Shown here: one piece after another, positions 12,603-20,832 of the stretch
Layout: each line of letters opens with the position of its first letter
Numbering within the stretch: the stretch's first letter is position 1
Program-made: the position numbers and the translations under genes
Notes under the pieces: generated by a model
The model's input: only the letters and a program-made list of their open reading frames with translations
Told to the model about the DNA's origin: nothing
Database searches by the model: none
Assembly: GCF_014656075.1 (NCBI RefSeq)
Contig: NZ_BNBS01000010.1
Location: 1 to 62,490, forward strand
Origin: Streptomyces hydrogenans
GTDB taxonomy: Bacteria > Actinomycetota > Actinomycetes > Streptomycetales > Streptomycetaceae
DNA: 62,490 bases
Direction: 5' to 3'

Positions 12603-13037
12603 GTGCGCGGGGACGATGAAGGCGTGGGGACCGGGGCCGAGGAGGGCGACGGGGACGGGCTCGCGACCGGGATCGGCGGGGCGTACGAGGTGGGGGCGCT
12701 CCCCCGCGCGTGGCTGCCGGACGTCGGCCCGGAGGACGAGGATCCGCTCGGCGGGACCGTGACCGGTCTCGACGTGCCGGAGGCCACCGCGGCCGAGGTG
12801 ACGGGCGCGCTCGTCCGGCTGCTCGGGTCCGCGGTCCCGGTCGGGTCGCCGGATCCGGAGGCCCTGCTGATCGCGCGCGTGTTCGTGGTCGACGAGCATC
12901 CGTCGGCGGGCCGCTGGAGCGAGGGCGAGCGGCGGTCGGTGGCGGGGCTGGCCGCGGCCCTGGTGGCCCGGCGCGGCGAGGAGGGCGTCGAGGCGCTCGT
13001 GCGGGAGCTGCGGCGCAGCGCGCGCGGGGACGGCTGA
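12603..13037 (+). CDS. Hypothetical protein, first gene of the rightward T7SS arm
   Basis: Encodes 144 residues from a GTG preceded by GGGAGGAG about five bases away. The protein is acidic (EEGDGD, PEDEDP, several Glu-rich turns) with a hydrophobic LLIARVFVVD segment and a C-terminal helix rich in Arg and Ala. No signal peptide or membrane helix is seen. It is not recognised as a known family. Position and spacing suggest co-expression with eccD. A longer upstream frame (to 12492) is arginine-rich and unlikely to be translated. Confidence 0.65.
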   Translation: MRGDDEGVGTGAEEGDGDGLATGIGGAYEVGALPRAWLPDVGPEDEDPLGGTVTGLDVPEATAAEVTGALVRLLGSAVPVGSPDPEALLIARVFVVDEHPSAGRWSEGERRSVAGLAAALVARRGEEGVEALVRELRRSARGDG

Positions 13038-13152
13038 GCCCCGCCGTCCCCCTCGCCCGGGAGGAGCTGAACCCGGCGACGCGGTGTCTCCGTTCCTCTG
13101 TCCGCCGAGGGTTTTCCGGCCTCGGCTGGACAGCGGGAAGGACAGACGGGCA

Positions 13153-14532
13153 GTGAGCGGTAGCGCGGTGGCGGGGCTGTGCCGGTTGAGGTTCCACGGG
13201 CCGCGGAAGGTGGTCGAGCTCTCTGTGCCGGCCGACGTCCCCCTGGCGGACCTGTTGCCGACCATCATCGGCTACTCCGGGGACGACCTGGATGAGAAGG
13301 CCGTCGAGGCGGGCGGCTGGGTGCTCCAGCGGCTCGGCGAGGAACCGCTGGACGAGGAGCGGACCGCGGAGGCCCTGGGGCTGCGCGACGGCGAGCGGCT
13401 CTACCTGCGGATGCGCCGCGAGGCGCTGCCGGAGGCGCACTTCGACGACATCGTGGACGGTGTCGCGGCCGGCCTCGAACAGCGCGGCGACGGCTGGACC
13501 CCCGCCCTCACCCACCATCTGGCGCTCGGTGTCGCGCTGCTGGCTCTGGCGGGTGGTTTCGTGCTCCTGGCGCTCTCCGGCGACCTCGGCCCGCTGCGGG
13601 TGGTCGCGGGGGCGGGCACCGGATTCCTGCTGCTGATCGGGGCGGGCAGCGCCGCGGACGGGGTGGCCGGCGCGGGGGCGGGCGCGGAGCCCGGCGCGGC
13701 GGGCGAGCCCTACCTGGCGCTGGCCGGGGCACTGCTGCCGGCGGGAGAGAGCGACCTGGCGGCCGCCCGGCTGCTCGCGGGCGGTTCGGCGGGGGCGGGC
13801 GCCTCGGTGCTGGCGCTGGCGTCCGTGGCCTGCTCCGCGCCCCTGTTCCTGGGGCTGCTCGTCGTCTCGGTCGCCGCGTCCGCGGCGGGGGCGCTCGTGC
13901 TGGCGGGGCTGTCGTCGTCGGAGACGGCCGGGGCACTGGCGGTGCTCGTGGTGGCGTTCGGGGCGTTCCTGCCCGGTTTCGCCTTCCGGCTCTCCGGGCT
14001 GAGGCTGCCCGCGCTGCCGCGCCGGGCGGAGGAGCTCCAGGAGGACATCGAGCCGTATCCGGCGCGGGAGGTCATGGACCGCAGCGCCGTGGCCGACGGC
14101 TACCTGACCGCCTTCCACGTGGTGACCGGCGCCCTGTGCGCGGCCTGTCTCACGCTGATGTCGGGCGCGCCCGGCTGGGCGCCGGTGACGCTGGCGGCCG
14201 TCCTGTCGCTGCTGCTGGTCCTGCACGTGCGCGAGGTCGGTTCCCGGTGGCAGCGGCTGGCCCTGATCCTGCCGGGCGTGTACGGGCTGGCGCTGCTCGC
14301 GACCGGGTGGGCGCTCTCCCTCGGCCCGACGGGCCGGCTGGGCCTGCTGACGGGCCTGACGGTCACCGCCGCGGCGCTCGCGATCTTCTCGTGGACGGTG
14401 CCGGGGCGGCGGCTGCTGCCGTACTGGGGGCGGGCCGCCGACCTGCTGCACAGCGCGCTGGCGCTGAGCCTGATCCCGCTGGCGCTGACCGAGGCCGGGG
14501 TCTTCACGTGGGTGCGCGGGCTCACCGGCTGA
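13153..14532 (+). CDS. eccD: EccD-type integral membrane protein of the type VII secretion system
   Basis: Encodes 459 residues. Residues 1-85 form a ubiquitin-like (YukD/WXG100-secretion) domain beginning CRLRFHGPRKVVELSVPADVPL. A soluble linker follows, then about eleven hydrophobic membrane helices (for example VALLALAGGFVLLAL, VAGAGTGFLLLIGAG, ALVLAGLSS, LSLIPLALTEAGVF). EccD lines the inner-membrane channel region of the T7SS complex. The GTG at 13153 is chosen because the ubiquitin-like fold begins there; a GGAAGG lies about 12 bases upstream. The preceding 23 in-frame codons are atypical. Confidence 0.93.
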   Translation: MSGSAVAGLCRLRFHGPRKVVELSVPADVPLADLLPTIIGYSGDDLDEKAVEAGGWVLQRLGEEPLDEERTAEALGLRDGERLYLRMRREALPEAHFDDIVDGVAAGLEQRGDGWTPALTHHLALGVALLALAGGFVLLALSGDLGPLRVVAGAGTGFLLLIGAGSAADGVAGAGAGAEPGAAGEPYLALAGALLPAGESDLAAARLLAGGSAGAGASVLALASVACSAPLFLGLLVVSVAASAAGALVLAGLSSSETAGALAVLVVAFGAFLPGFAFRLSGLRLPALPRRAEELQEDIEPYPAREVMDRSAVADGYLTAFHVVTGALCAACLTLMSGAPGWAPVTLAAVLSLLLVLHVREVGSRWQRLALILPGVYGLALLATGWALSLGPTGRLGLLTGLTVTAAALAIFSWTVPGRRLLPYWGRAADLLHSALALSLIPLALTEAGVFTWVRGLTG

Positions 14533-14590
14533 GCCACCCGCCCCGAGACCCTTCCGATACCCGACACCCCTTTCCCCCTCAGGAGTTCAC

Positions 14591-16120
14591 ATGCAGTCCA
14601 GGCGCGACCAGGTGCAGGCCCACCTGTTCGTGATGAGCAGGCTCGGGGCCGGCATGCTGCGGGGCGAGCCCGACGCGCTGGACCTTCCGCCCCGGCGGAC
14701 CACCCGCGGGGTGCGGACGGGACTGTTCATCGCCGTGGTCATCGCCCTGGTGATGGGCCTGTACGGGGCGATCAAGCCGGGCGGCGCGACGGGCTGGGCG
14801 AAGCCGGGCACCCTGGTGGTGGTCAAGGAGACGGGCGCCCGGTACCTGTTCGTCGGCGGTGAGCTGCGACCGGTCCTCAACCAGGCCAGTGCCCGGCTGG
14901 TGGCCGGGGACCGGATGACCGTGACGCAGGTCGGCCTGAACTCGCTGGGCGCGGTGCCGCGCGGCGGCCCGCTGGGGATCACGGGCGCGCCGGACTCGCT
15001 GCCGCCCGCTTCCGCGCTGGCCCGGGGCGACTGGCTGGTGTGCGGGCTGACGGCGGCCACCGCGTCGGGGCGGCCCGGCCCGGTGGTGTCGGTGGCCGTC
15101 GGCGCGGCGGGCACGGGCCGTGCTCTCGGTCCTGGGCAGGCCGTGCTGGTGACCGCCTCGGACGGGACAGGGCACGTGTTGTGGCAGGGACGGCGGCTGC
15201 GGCTCGGCGCGGGTGCGGGGGCGGCCCTCGGCTACGGCACGGCCACGCCGTTCCCGGTGGCGGCGGCCTACCTCAACTCCCTTCCGGCGGGACCCGATCT
15301 GGTCCTGCCGGAGATCGCGGGGAGGGGCGCGCCCGGCCCCGCCCTGGCCGGGCGGGAGACCCGGATCGGCCAGCTCTTCACGGGCCCGGGCGGTGAGCCG
15401 TACGTGCTGACGCGGAAGGGGCTGGCGCCGCTCGACCGGACCCGCTTCGAGCTGCTGCGCGGCGATCCGCGCACGCAGCGGCAGGCGTACGCGGGCGCTC
15501 CGGCGATCGCCGTCGCGGTGGGCGCCGCCGATCTGGCCGCCCATCCGGCGCCGGCCGGGACGCTGCCGGACGGCGGCCTCCCGGAGGCGCCGCCGGAGCT
15601 GGTGGAGCCGGGGGCCGGGCAGGGCGTGTGCACGGCGGTACGGCCCTCGGCCGAGGGCGGGGCGTCCACCCTGGTGGCGGTGGCCGACGCGGCGGTGGTC
15701 GCGGGCCGCCCGGTGTCGCCCCGGCCGGGCGTGACGGCGGCGTGCGGCGCGGCGGACCTGGTCTCCGTACGGCCCGGCGGCGGCGCGCTGGTACGGGCCC
15801 TGTCCGGGGCGGGCGCGGCCGGGACGACGTATCTGGTCGCGGACGACGGCGTGAAGTACCCGCTGCCGACGGCGGCTTCCGCGAAGGCCCTCGGCTACGC
15901 GGGCACGGTGGGCGTGGGCGTGCCGGCGACACTGCTGTCCCTGCTGCCGTCGGGCCCGTCCCTGGACCCGTCGGCGCTGACGACGGCGGGCGTCGTCGAC
16001 GTGACGGCGGGCGTGCCGGCACCGGTCTGCCCCGGGGAGGAGCTGACGGCCGTGAAGGGCGCGCGGGCGGCGAAGGGGACGGCCACCGAGGCGGAACGGT
16101 CGGTGAACCCGGTCCCCTGA
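14591..16120 (+). CDS. eccB: EccB-type membrane-anchored component of the type VII secretion system
   Basis: Encodes 509 residues with AGGAG six bases before the ATG. The N-terminus has the typical EccB signature MQSRRDQVQAH...SRLGAGMLRGEPD. A single membrane helix follows (about residues 44-62, GLFIAVVIALVMGLYGAIKPGG), and the rest is periplasm-facing repeats (ETGARYLFVGGELRPVLNQASARL and similar). EccB carries the extracytoplasmic part of the secretion core. It sits 58 bases after eccD and 54 bases before the first WXG100-size gene, consistent with one transcript. Confidence 0.94.
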   Translation: MQSRRDQVQAHLFVMSRLGAGMLRGEPDALDLPPRRTTRGVRTGLFIAVVIALVMGLYGAIKPGGATGWAKPGTLVVVKETGARYLFVGGELRPVLNQASARLVAGDRMTVTQVGLNSLGAVPRGGPLGITGAPDSLPPASALARGDWLVCGLTAATASGRPGPVVSVAVGAAGTGRALGPGQAVLVTASDGTGHVLWQGRRLRLGAGAGAALGYGTATPFPVAAAYLNSLPAGPDLVLPEIAGRGAPGPALAGRETRIGQLFTGPGGEPYVLTRKGLAPLDRTRFELLRGDPRTQRQAYAGAPAIAVAVGAADLAAHPAPAGTLPDGGLPEAPPELVEPGAGQGVCTAVRPSAEGGASTLVAVADAAVVAGRPVSPRPGVTAACGAADLVSVRPGGGALVRALSGAGAAGTTYLVADDGVKYPLPTAASAKALGYAGTVGVGVPATLLSLLPSGPSLDPSALTTAGVVDVTAGVPAPVCPGEELTAVKGARAAKGTATEAERSVNPVP

Positions 16121-16174
16121 GGCGCCCGTTCTCCCTGACGGGAATCACCCAGCCCGCCCGACAAAGGAGTTCAG

Positions 16175-16513
16175 GTGACCGACGCGCCCAACGCCAACCT
16201 CAAGGTCTCGTCAGCGGTACTCACCCAGACGCTCACCGAGCTGGAGGAGCACCTCCAGACGATGGAGCGGTCCTACACCCGGTCCGAGGACATCGCGGGT
16301 CAGGTCGGGGACAGCATGAAGTCTGCCGCCGGCACCAAGTTCATCGCGAAGATCGAGAACTGGCAGCGCGGCTACCGCACGGTGATGGCCGAGTACAGGG
16401 ACCTCGTGGAGGCCGTCGGCATGACCAGCAAGGTCATGTCGGACACGGCCGGCGAGGCCGAGTCCAACATGGACATGTGGGACGGCGACGTCTACGACAT
16501 CCTCAGCAAGTGA
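16175..16513 (+). CDS. WXG100-size ESX substrate/partner, 112 aa
   Basis: Starts at GTG 16175 with AAAGGAG upstream. The 112 residues form two predicted amphipathic helices around a turn, as in EsxA/EsxB proteins. The turn reads NWQRGY (Trp63 to Gly66), a W-x-x-G rather than the usual W-x-G. The C-terminal tail MDMWDGDVYDILSK includes an acidic YxxxD-like stretch (VYDILS), which could serve as a secretion signal. It is paired with the next gene, as expected for a heterodimer exported by EccC. Confidence 0.82.
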   Translation: MTDAPNANLKVSSAVLTQTLTELEEHLQTMERSYTRSEDIAGQVGDSMKSAAGTKFIAKIENWQRGYRTVMAEYRDLVEAVGMTSKVMSDTAGEAESNMDMWDGDVYDILSK

Positions 16514-16586
16514 CCGGGGCGGAGCGTCCCCTCCGCCTCCCGCTCCCCCTCCCCTCCTCTTCTCCCCTCTGTCGTAAGGAACGCGC

Positions 16587-16883
16587 ATGGACCCCATGGA
16601 CATGGACATCAAGCACGGCGCCCTCCAGGACGCCAACGACCAGATGAAGCAGGTGGCGGCCGCCATGAGCGCGGCCGTGCAGACCATCGTGGGGCGCCTC
16701 AGCGCCATCCAGTCGGAGTTCACCGGTGAGGCGGCCAAGGAGTTCGAGGAGTTCAAGCAGGTCGTGCACAACCTGGACTCCACGCTGTCGCACCAGTTCG
16801 ACAAGGGCGCGGACCTGCTGGCGGACGCCCACGGCATCATCCGCAACGGTGACCGCAAGAGCGCCTACCTGTTCCAGCGCTGA
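16587..16883 (+). CDS. WXG100-size ESX substrate/partner, 98 aa
   Basis: Encodes 98 residues, the standard WXG100 length. It is helical throughout (MKQVAAAMSAAVQTIVGRLSAIQ, then KEFEEFKQVVHNLDSTLSHQF). The turn is EFTG: Phe45 takes the place of Trp, so it is an FxG variant. The 73-base gap from the previous gene is pyrimidine-rich and ends with a GTAAGGA ribosome site before the ATG. It is most likely the dimer partner of the 112-residue protein. A hairpin follows the stop codon. Confidence 0.82.
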   Translation: MDPMDMDIKHGALQDANDQMKQVAAAMSAAVQTIVGRLSAIQSEFTGEAAKEFEEFKQVVHNLDSTLSHQFDKGADLLADAHGIIRNGDRKSAYLFQR

Positions 16884-16896
16884 GCCGGCCCCGCCA

Positions 16897-16933
16897 GGAA
16901 CCCGGCCCTCCCCTCGCGGGCGCGCCGGGTTCC
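16897..16933 (+). terminator. Hairpin after the WXG100 gene pair
   Basis: A perfect 10-bp inverted repeat (GGAACCCGGC and GCCGGGTTCC) separated by 17 bases. It lies 14 bases after the second WXG100-size stop codon and about 100 bases before the next start. No T-run follows. It could partially terminate or stabilise the transcript so that the abundant small proteins are made in excess over downstream genes. Confidence 0.5.
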
Positions 16934-17034
16934 GCCGTACCCGTTCCGGGCTGAACCCCGCCGGGCGGGGGCCGCGTTCTTCCTGCCGGACGCCCCGGAC
17001 GACGCACCACCCCGACTTCGGCAGGAGAGCACTC

Positions 17035-17454
17035 ATGACGACCCCGAGCGACGAGACCGTCACGTCGATCACGGACGACGTACTGCGCGACTACGCGTGG
17101 AAGTTCAGCACGCTGCTCCAGGACTTCCAGGACCCGTCCGTCATGGCCCTGCTCTCCTGGGAGAAGGGGACCGGCAACAGCAAGATCCTGCCGGGGAACC
17201 CCAAGCAGATGGTGAGCGCCGAGGCCGTGCAGCTGGGGTTCGCCTCGCTGGCCAAGGACCTCAACAGCGCGCTGGAGACGTTCCGCAAGATCGCCAAGTC
17301 GGCCAACCTCGACCTCATGTTCGTCAAGGAGACCTTCCAGAACGCCAGCGACGACTCCGTGGACGTCACCGAGATGTGGGAGATCCTCAACAACATCCAG
17401 CGGGACGCCGGCGGCGGCGGCGGTACCGGCGGCGGTTCCTCGACCGGCAACTAG
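17035..17454 (+). CDS. Small T7SS-associated helical protein with Gly-rich tail
   Basis: Encodes 139 residues; AGGAG precedes the ATG. It is predicted helical (DYAWKFSTLLQDF, AEAVQLGFASLAKDLNSALETFRKIAK, DVTEMWEILNNIQRD) and ends in a flexible GGGGGTGGGSS tail. No membrane helix or signal peptide is seen. The family is not recognised. Its position between the WXG100 pair and the AAWKG gene, and its size and composition, suggest an ESX substrate, chaperone or partner of the next protein. Confidence 0.7.
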   Translation: MTTPSDETVTSITDDVLRDYAWKFSTLLQDFQDPSVMALLSWEKGTGNSKILPGNPKQMVSAEAVQLGFASLAKDLNSALETFRKIAKSANLDLMFVKETFQNASDDSVDVTEMWEILNNIQRDAGGGGGTGGGSSTGN

Positions 17455-17490
17455 CGGAAGCCGAACCCCCGGAAGGAACTCCCCCACCCC

Positions 17491-19788
17491 ATGGCAGCTT
17501 TCACCTGGGAACAGGCCATCAAGGTCCTCCTCCCCGACACCAACACCCTGACCAACCGCGAAGCGGTGACGGCCGAGAAGTGGAGGCGTCAGGACACCCC
17601 CGACGTCAAGATCGTCAACGGCGACGGGAAGAAGGCGTCCGAGGGCTACGACGTCTCCTTCGTCATCCCCCTCACCCCGCTCGGCGCCGAGGACGGGCAG
17701 TACTCGTGCGTGGTCGGGTTCCAGCTCGACTGGCCGAACGTCCTGGACAACACCCAGTCCAAGTTCAACCTCTTCTACAGTGACGCGCTCAAGCCCCTGG
17801 AAGAGCTGCTGTTCGCCTCCACGCACAACACGGGGGCGGTGAGCTACGCCTCCTTCGACGCCGCGATCGAGCTGGTGCACGGCGTGCACGCCTGGCTGGC
17901 GAAGTGGGTTCCCGTCCTGAAGCGGTGGGAGGAGAGCGTCGACGCCGACGAGAGCGAGTGGAAGGGCAGTGCGGCCGGGGCCTTCAGGAAGTTCCTCGAC
18001 GTCATCTCCACGGAGATGAGCAAGGTCCAGCTCGACCTGGCCCAGCCGCAGCCCGTGAAGGGTGCCACCGGGTACCCCGACACGATCGACTACTCCAAGG
18101 GCAGCGGTTACGAGACGCTCATCTCCAACGCCCAGATCGAGCTGAACAGGGCACTCGGCGCGCTGTGGGCCGCGCTGGTGAACTGGTGGAGACTACCGGG
18201 CGCCAAGGAGCTGACCTTCGAGGCCAGTCCGGTCTGGCGCATGCGGACGGCGCTCAACACGCACATGGCCAACGCCAAGTGCACGTTCACATGGCGGACC
18301 ATCACCAGCAGCGACGGAAGCAACGGCGCCCCCGTCTACTCCCCCGAGAACCCCAAGGTCGTGGACGGCTCGGGGATGGACGTCAGCCAGAGCGGCTGGC
18401 TGGAGAAGATCGAACTGGCCGCCAAGAAGTCGTGGCTGGACCACCTGGCTCCGCTCGACAAGGCGGCGGAGACCTCCATGGGCAAGGTGGACACCTCGTA
18501 CCTCACACTCGCCGGCGCCCTGCGCGAGGGCATCTACCAGCCCCGTCTCCAGATGCCCACCGGCGGCGGCGCGGGCGGCCCCGAGATGCCGCCGGGCGGA
18601 GGGTCGGGCGCGGGCGGCGGTGCCGGCGGACCGGGTACCGGGGGCGCGGGCGGAGGAGCCGGAGGCGGCATCGGAGGAGCCGGCGGCGGCATCGGAGGCA
18701 TCGGCGGAGCCGGCGGCGGCAAGGGCGGCATCGGCGGCGGCAATCCGCTCGACAAGGGCGGTGACGGGACGGGCGGCACGAAGACGCCCTCCCGCCCCGA
18801 CACGCTGCCCGGGAACGGGACCGGCGGGCTGCCCGGGACCCCGCCGCCGACCAGGCCGGGGACCGGTTCGGCCGGCGGGGGCGCGCCGCTGCTCGACAAG
18901 AACGGCAAACCCGTCATGGGCGCGGACGGCAAGCCCGTCGTCCTGCCGCCGGGCTCCCGCATCGGCAAGGACGGCAAGGTCTACGACGCGAACGGCAAGC
19001 CCGTCATGGGTTCGAACGGCAAGCAGATCGTCGCCCCGCCCGGCGCCAAGGTGGGGCAGTCGCAGCCCGCCCCCGAGGAGACGCCGGGCCGCGTGCCGGG
19101 GTCCGGCTACGACCAGATCCGGCTGCCCGAGGGGGCGAAGGTCCTCCCGGACGGCTCCGTCGTCGACGCCAAGGGAAAGCCGCTCCTCGACTCCAACGGC
19201 AATCCCTACGCGCTGCCCAAGGGCGCCACGCTCAAGGACGGCGTCGTCGTGGGCGCGGACGGCAAGCCCCTCAGCCGGACGTACCAGCTCCTCACCAACG
19301 CGGAGCACGCCATCAACTCCCGGCCCGTGCCGCACCCCACGACCGGCAGCGGGTCGGGCGGCGGCACGGGCGGCGGCCACAACAAGCTGCTGGACCAGCT
19401 CAGTGGCGGAAGCGGCGGCGCGGGCGGCGCACCGAAGCGCATCCCCGGCCTGGCGACCGGCGGCTCCACCGCGTTCCTGGACCCGGCGGGCCGCCCCACC
19501 GGTGCCGACGCCCGCGCCGGCGGCACCGCCTCCGCCGCCGGCACCGGCACCGGCACCGGCACCGGCACGGGTGCGGGCCCCGGAAGCGGTACGGGGGCCG
19601 GTGCGGGCGGCGGCGCGGGCGGACCTCAGACCGCGCAGTCCCCGATGATGCCGCCGATGAACCCCGGCGCGGCCGGTGGCGGCCAGCCCAACCAGGGCAA
19701 GGACCGGCAGCGCACCACCTGGCTCACCGAGGACGAGGACACCTGGGGCACCGACACCGGCTCCGTCAGCGGGGTCATCGGTCGCTGA
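17491..19788 (+). CDS. AAWKG-type large T7SS substrate protein with repetitive C-terminus
   Basis: Encodes 765 residues. The N-terminal ~370 residues are folded and helical and contain EWKGSAAGAF at Trp157-Gly159, the WXG-type turn from which the streptomycete 'AAWKG' family takes its name. Residues ~355-420 are a Gly-rich linker. Residues ~465-605 hold imperfect repeats of a GKPVMGADGKPVVLPPGS type (several NGKP/DGKP units spaced by 20-40 residues), which resemble extended surface or cell-wall repeat modules. Another Gly/Ala/Thr-rich tract leads to the C-terminus. There is no signal peptide, so export through the T7SS is the natural reading. It lies 36 bases after the small helical gene. Confidence 0.78.
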   Translation: MAAFTWEQAIKVLLPDTNTLTNREAVTAEKWRRQDTPDVKIVNGDGKKASEGYDVSFVIPLTPLGAEDGQYSCVVGFQLDWPNVLDNTQSKFNLFYSDALKPLEELLFASTHNTGAVSYASFDAAIELVHGVHAWLAKWVPVLKRWEESVDADESEWKGSAAGAFRKFLDVISTEMSKVQLDLAQPQPVKGATGYPDTIDYSKGSGYETLISNAQIELNRALGALWAALVNWWRLPGAKELTFEASPVWRMRTALNTHMANAKCTFTWRTITSSDGSNGAPVYSPENPKVVDGSGMDVSQSGWLEKIELAAKKSWLDHLAPLDKAAETSMGKVDTSYLTLAGALREGIYQPRLQMPTGGGAGGPEMPPGGGSGAGGGAGGPGTGGAGGGAGGGIGGAGGGIGGIGGAGGGKGGIGGGNPLDKGGDGTGGTKTPSRPDTLPGNGTGGLPGTPPPTRPGTGSAGGGAPLLDKNGKPVMGADGKPVVLPPGSRIGKDGKVYDANGKPVMGSNGKQIVAPPGAKVGQSQPAPEETPGRVPGSGYDQIRLPEGAKVLPDGSVVDAKGKPLLDSNGNPYALPKGATLKDGVVVGADGKPLSRTYQLLTNAEHAINSRPVPHPTTGSGSGGGTGGGHNKLLDQLSGGSGGAGGAPKRIPGLATGGSTAFLDPAGRPTGADARAGGTASAAGTGTGTGTGTGAGPGSGTGAGAGGGAGGPQTAQSPMMPPMNPGAAGGGQPNQGKDRQRTTWLTEDEDTWGTDTGSVSGVIGR

Positions 19789-19839
19789 CCCCGCCCGCCC
19801 ACGCCGAACGACCCCTCTTCCCCCATGAAAGGCGGCCCC

Positions 19840-20403
19840 ATGGCCATGGACTTCGAGAGCATCCTCAAGGACGCGATGTCCGCCCTGCACGAGCAGCGGG
19901 ACAAGATGCTGGAGGCCAAGCGCGAACTGGACGCGGCGACCACGTCCGTCACCTCCAGGGACCGCATGGTGTCCGTGACGGTCGGCCCCCAGGGCCAGGT
20001 GATCTCGATGACCTTCCACACCAAGGCGTACCAGTCGATGGCGCCGGCCGAACTGGCCGCCGCCCTCGTCACCGTCCTCAACGAGGCGCGGGCCAGGATG
20101 GGCAGCGAGGTCATCGAGCGCATCAAGGGCTTCCAGGACTTCAGCGGCCATCTGCGCAGCGTGACGGGGCTCGCCGGGACACCGGTCGAGATGGACGAAC
20201 TCCTCAAGCCGCTGCGGGCGATGGCCCCCGCCTTCGGTCAGGAGGAGTCCCTGGAGGAACTGAGGGCGTCCCGGCAGGAGGAGTTCGCCGCCGAGGAGCA
20301 GGCCGCCCGCGCGTCCTCCGAACAGCAGGCGAAACAGGACGAGTTCGAGGCCGAGGCCGAAAGCCGCATCCCCACCGGGAAGCAGGAGGAGTTCCATGGC
20401 TGA
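19840..20403 (+). CDS. YbaB/EbfC-family protein in the T7SS operon
   Basis: Encodes 187 residues from MAMDFES. Residues 1-100 match the YbaB/EbfC fold: a long helix with KREL, then strands DRMVSVTVGPQGQVISMTF, then helices. The C-terminal 70 residues are a charged Glu/Gln-rich helix. YbaB proteins bind DNA, but in mycobacterial ESX-1 a YbaB-like protein (EspL) is a secretion-associated factor, so a chaperone or stabiliser role is possible. The start at 19840 is chosen over the ATG at 19825 because AAAGG sits seven bases upstream of it. The stop overlaps the next start by eight bases. Confidence 0.75.
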   Translation: MAMDFESILKDAMSALHEQRDKMLEAKRELDAATTSVTSRDRMVSVTVGPQGQVISMTFHTKAYQSMAPAELAAALVTVLNEARARMGSEVIERIKGFQDFSGHLRSVTGLAGTPVEMDELLKPLRAMAPAFGQEESLEELRASRQEEFAAEEQAARASSEQQAKQDEFEAEAESRIPTGKQEEFHG

Positions 20404-20704
20404 CGACCTGAAGGTCCTGAGCGACCTCAAGAACAAGTTCTCCCACTACGAGGACTACCAGCGCTGTCTCAGTGACCTGAGCCGGACGATCGTGGAGATC
20501 AACAGGATCAACAAGGAGTCGGCGGGCCAGGACGAGATCGGCAAGACGTACCACAAGCAGGTCGACCGGCCCACCGAGAACCTGACCGAGACCCTCTCGT
20601 ACGTCACCAAGCGACTGGGCATGGTGACGGAGGCGGGCAAGGAGACGTCCGACACCATGGCCAAGTCGGACGAGGAGGCCGGGTCCCACGTGGACGGTTT
20701 CTGA
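20396..20704 (+). CDS. Small helical T7SS-associated protein (WXG100-like size)
   Basis: Encodes 102 residues and overlaps the YbaB-like gene by eight bases, with AGGAGG upstream inside that gene. It is predicted as an elongated helical hairpin (LKNKFSHYEDYQRCLSDLSRTIVEINRIN, then RPTENLTETLSYVTKRLGM). There is no WXG motif. It directly precedes the giant effector gene, a common position for a small partner or chaperone protein of LXG/CpnT-type toxins. The family is not recognised. Confidence 0.7.
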   Translation: MADDLKVLSDLKNKFSHYEDYQRCLSDLSRTIVEINRINKESAGQDEIGKTYHKQVDRPTENLTETLSYVTKRLGMVTEAGKETSDTMAKSDEEAGSHVDGF

Positions 20705-20832
20705 CCGGGCTCCGCACGCGGCGCGCCCGCCGTCCCGGCCGTGACGGCGGGCGCGGCGCGTGCTGAACCGTGCGAACGGCCGTCGCCGTTCTCCCGGGCA
20801 CAGCAGCCCGCCGACCGGAGGACCTCCACGCC

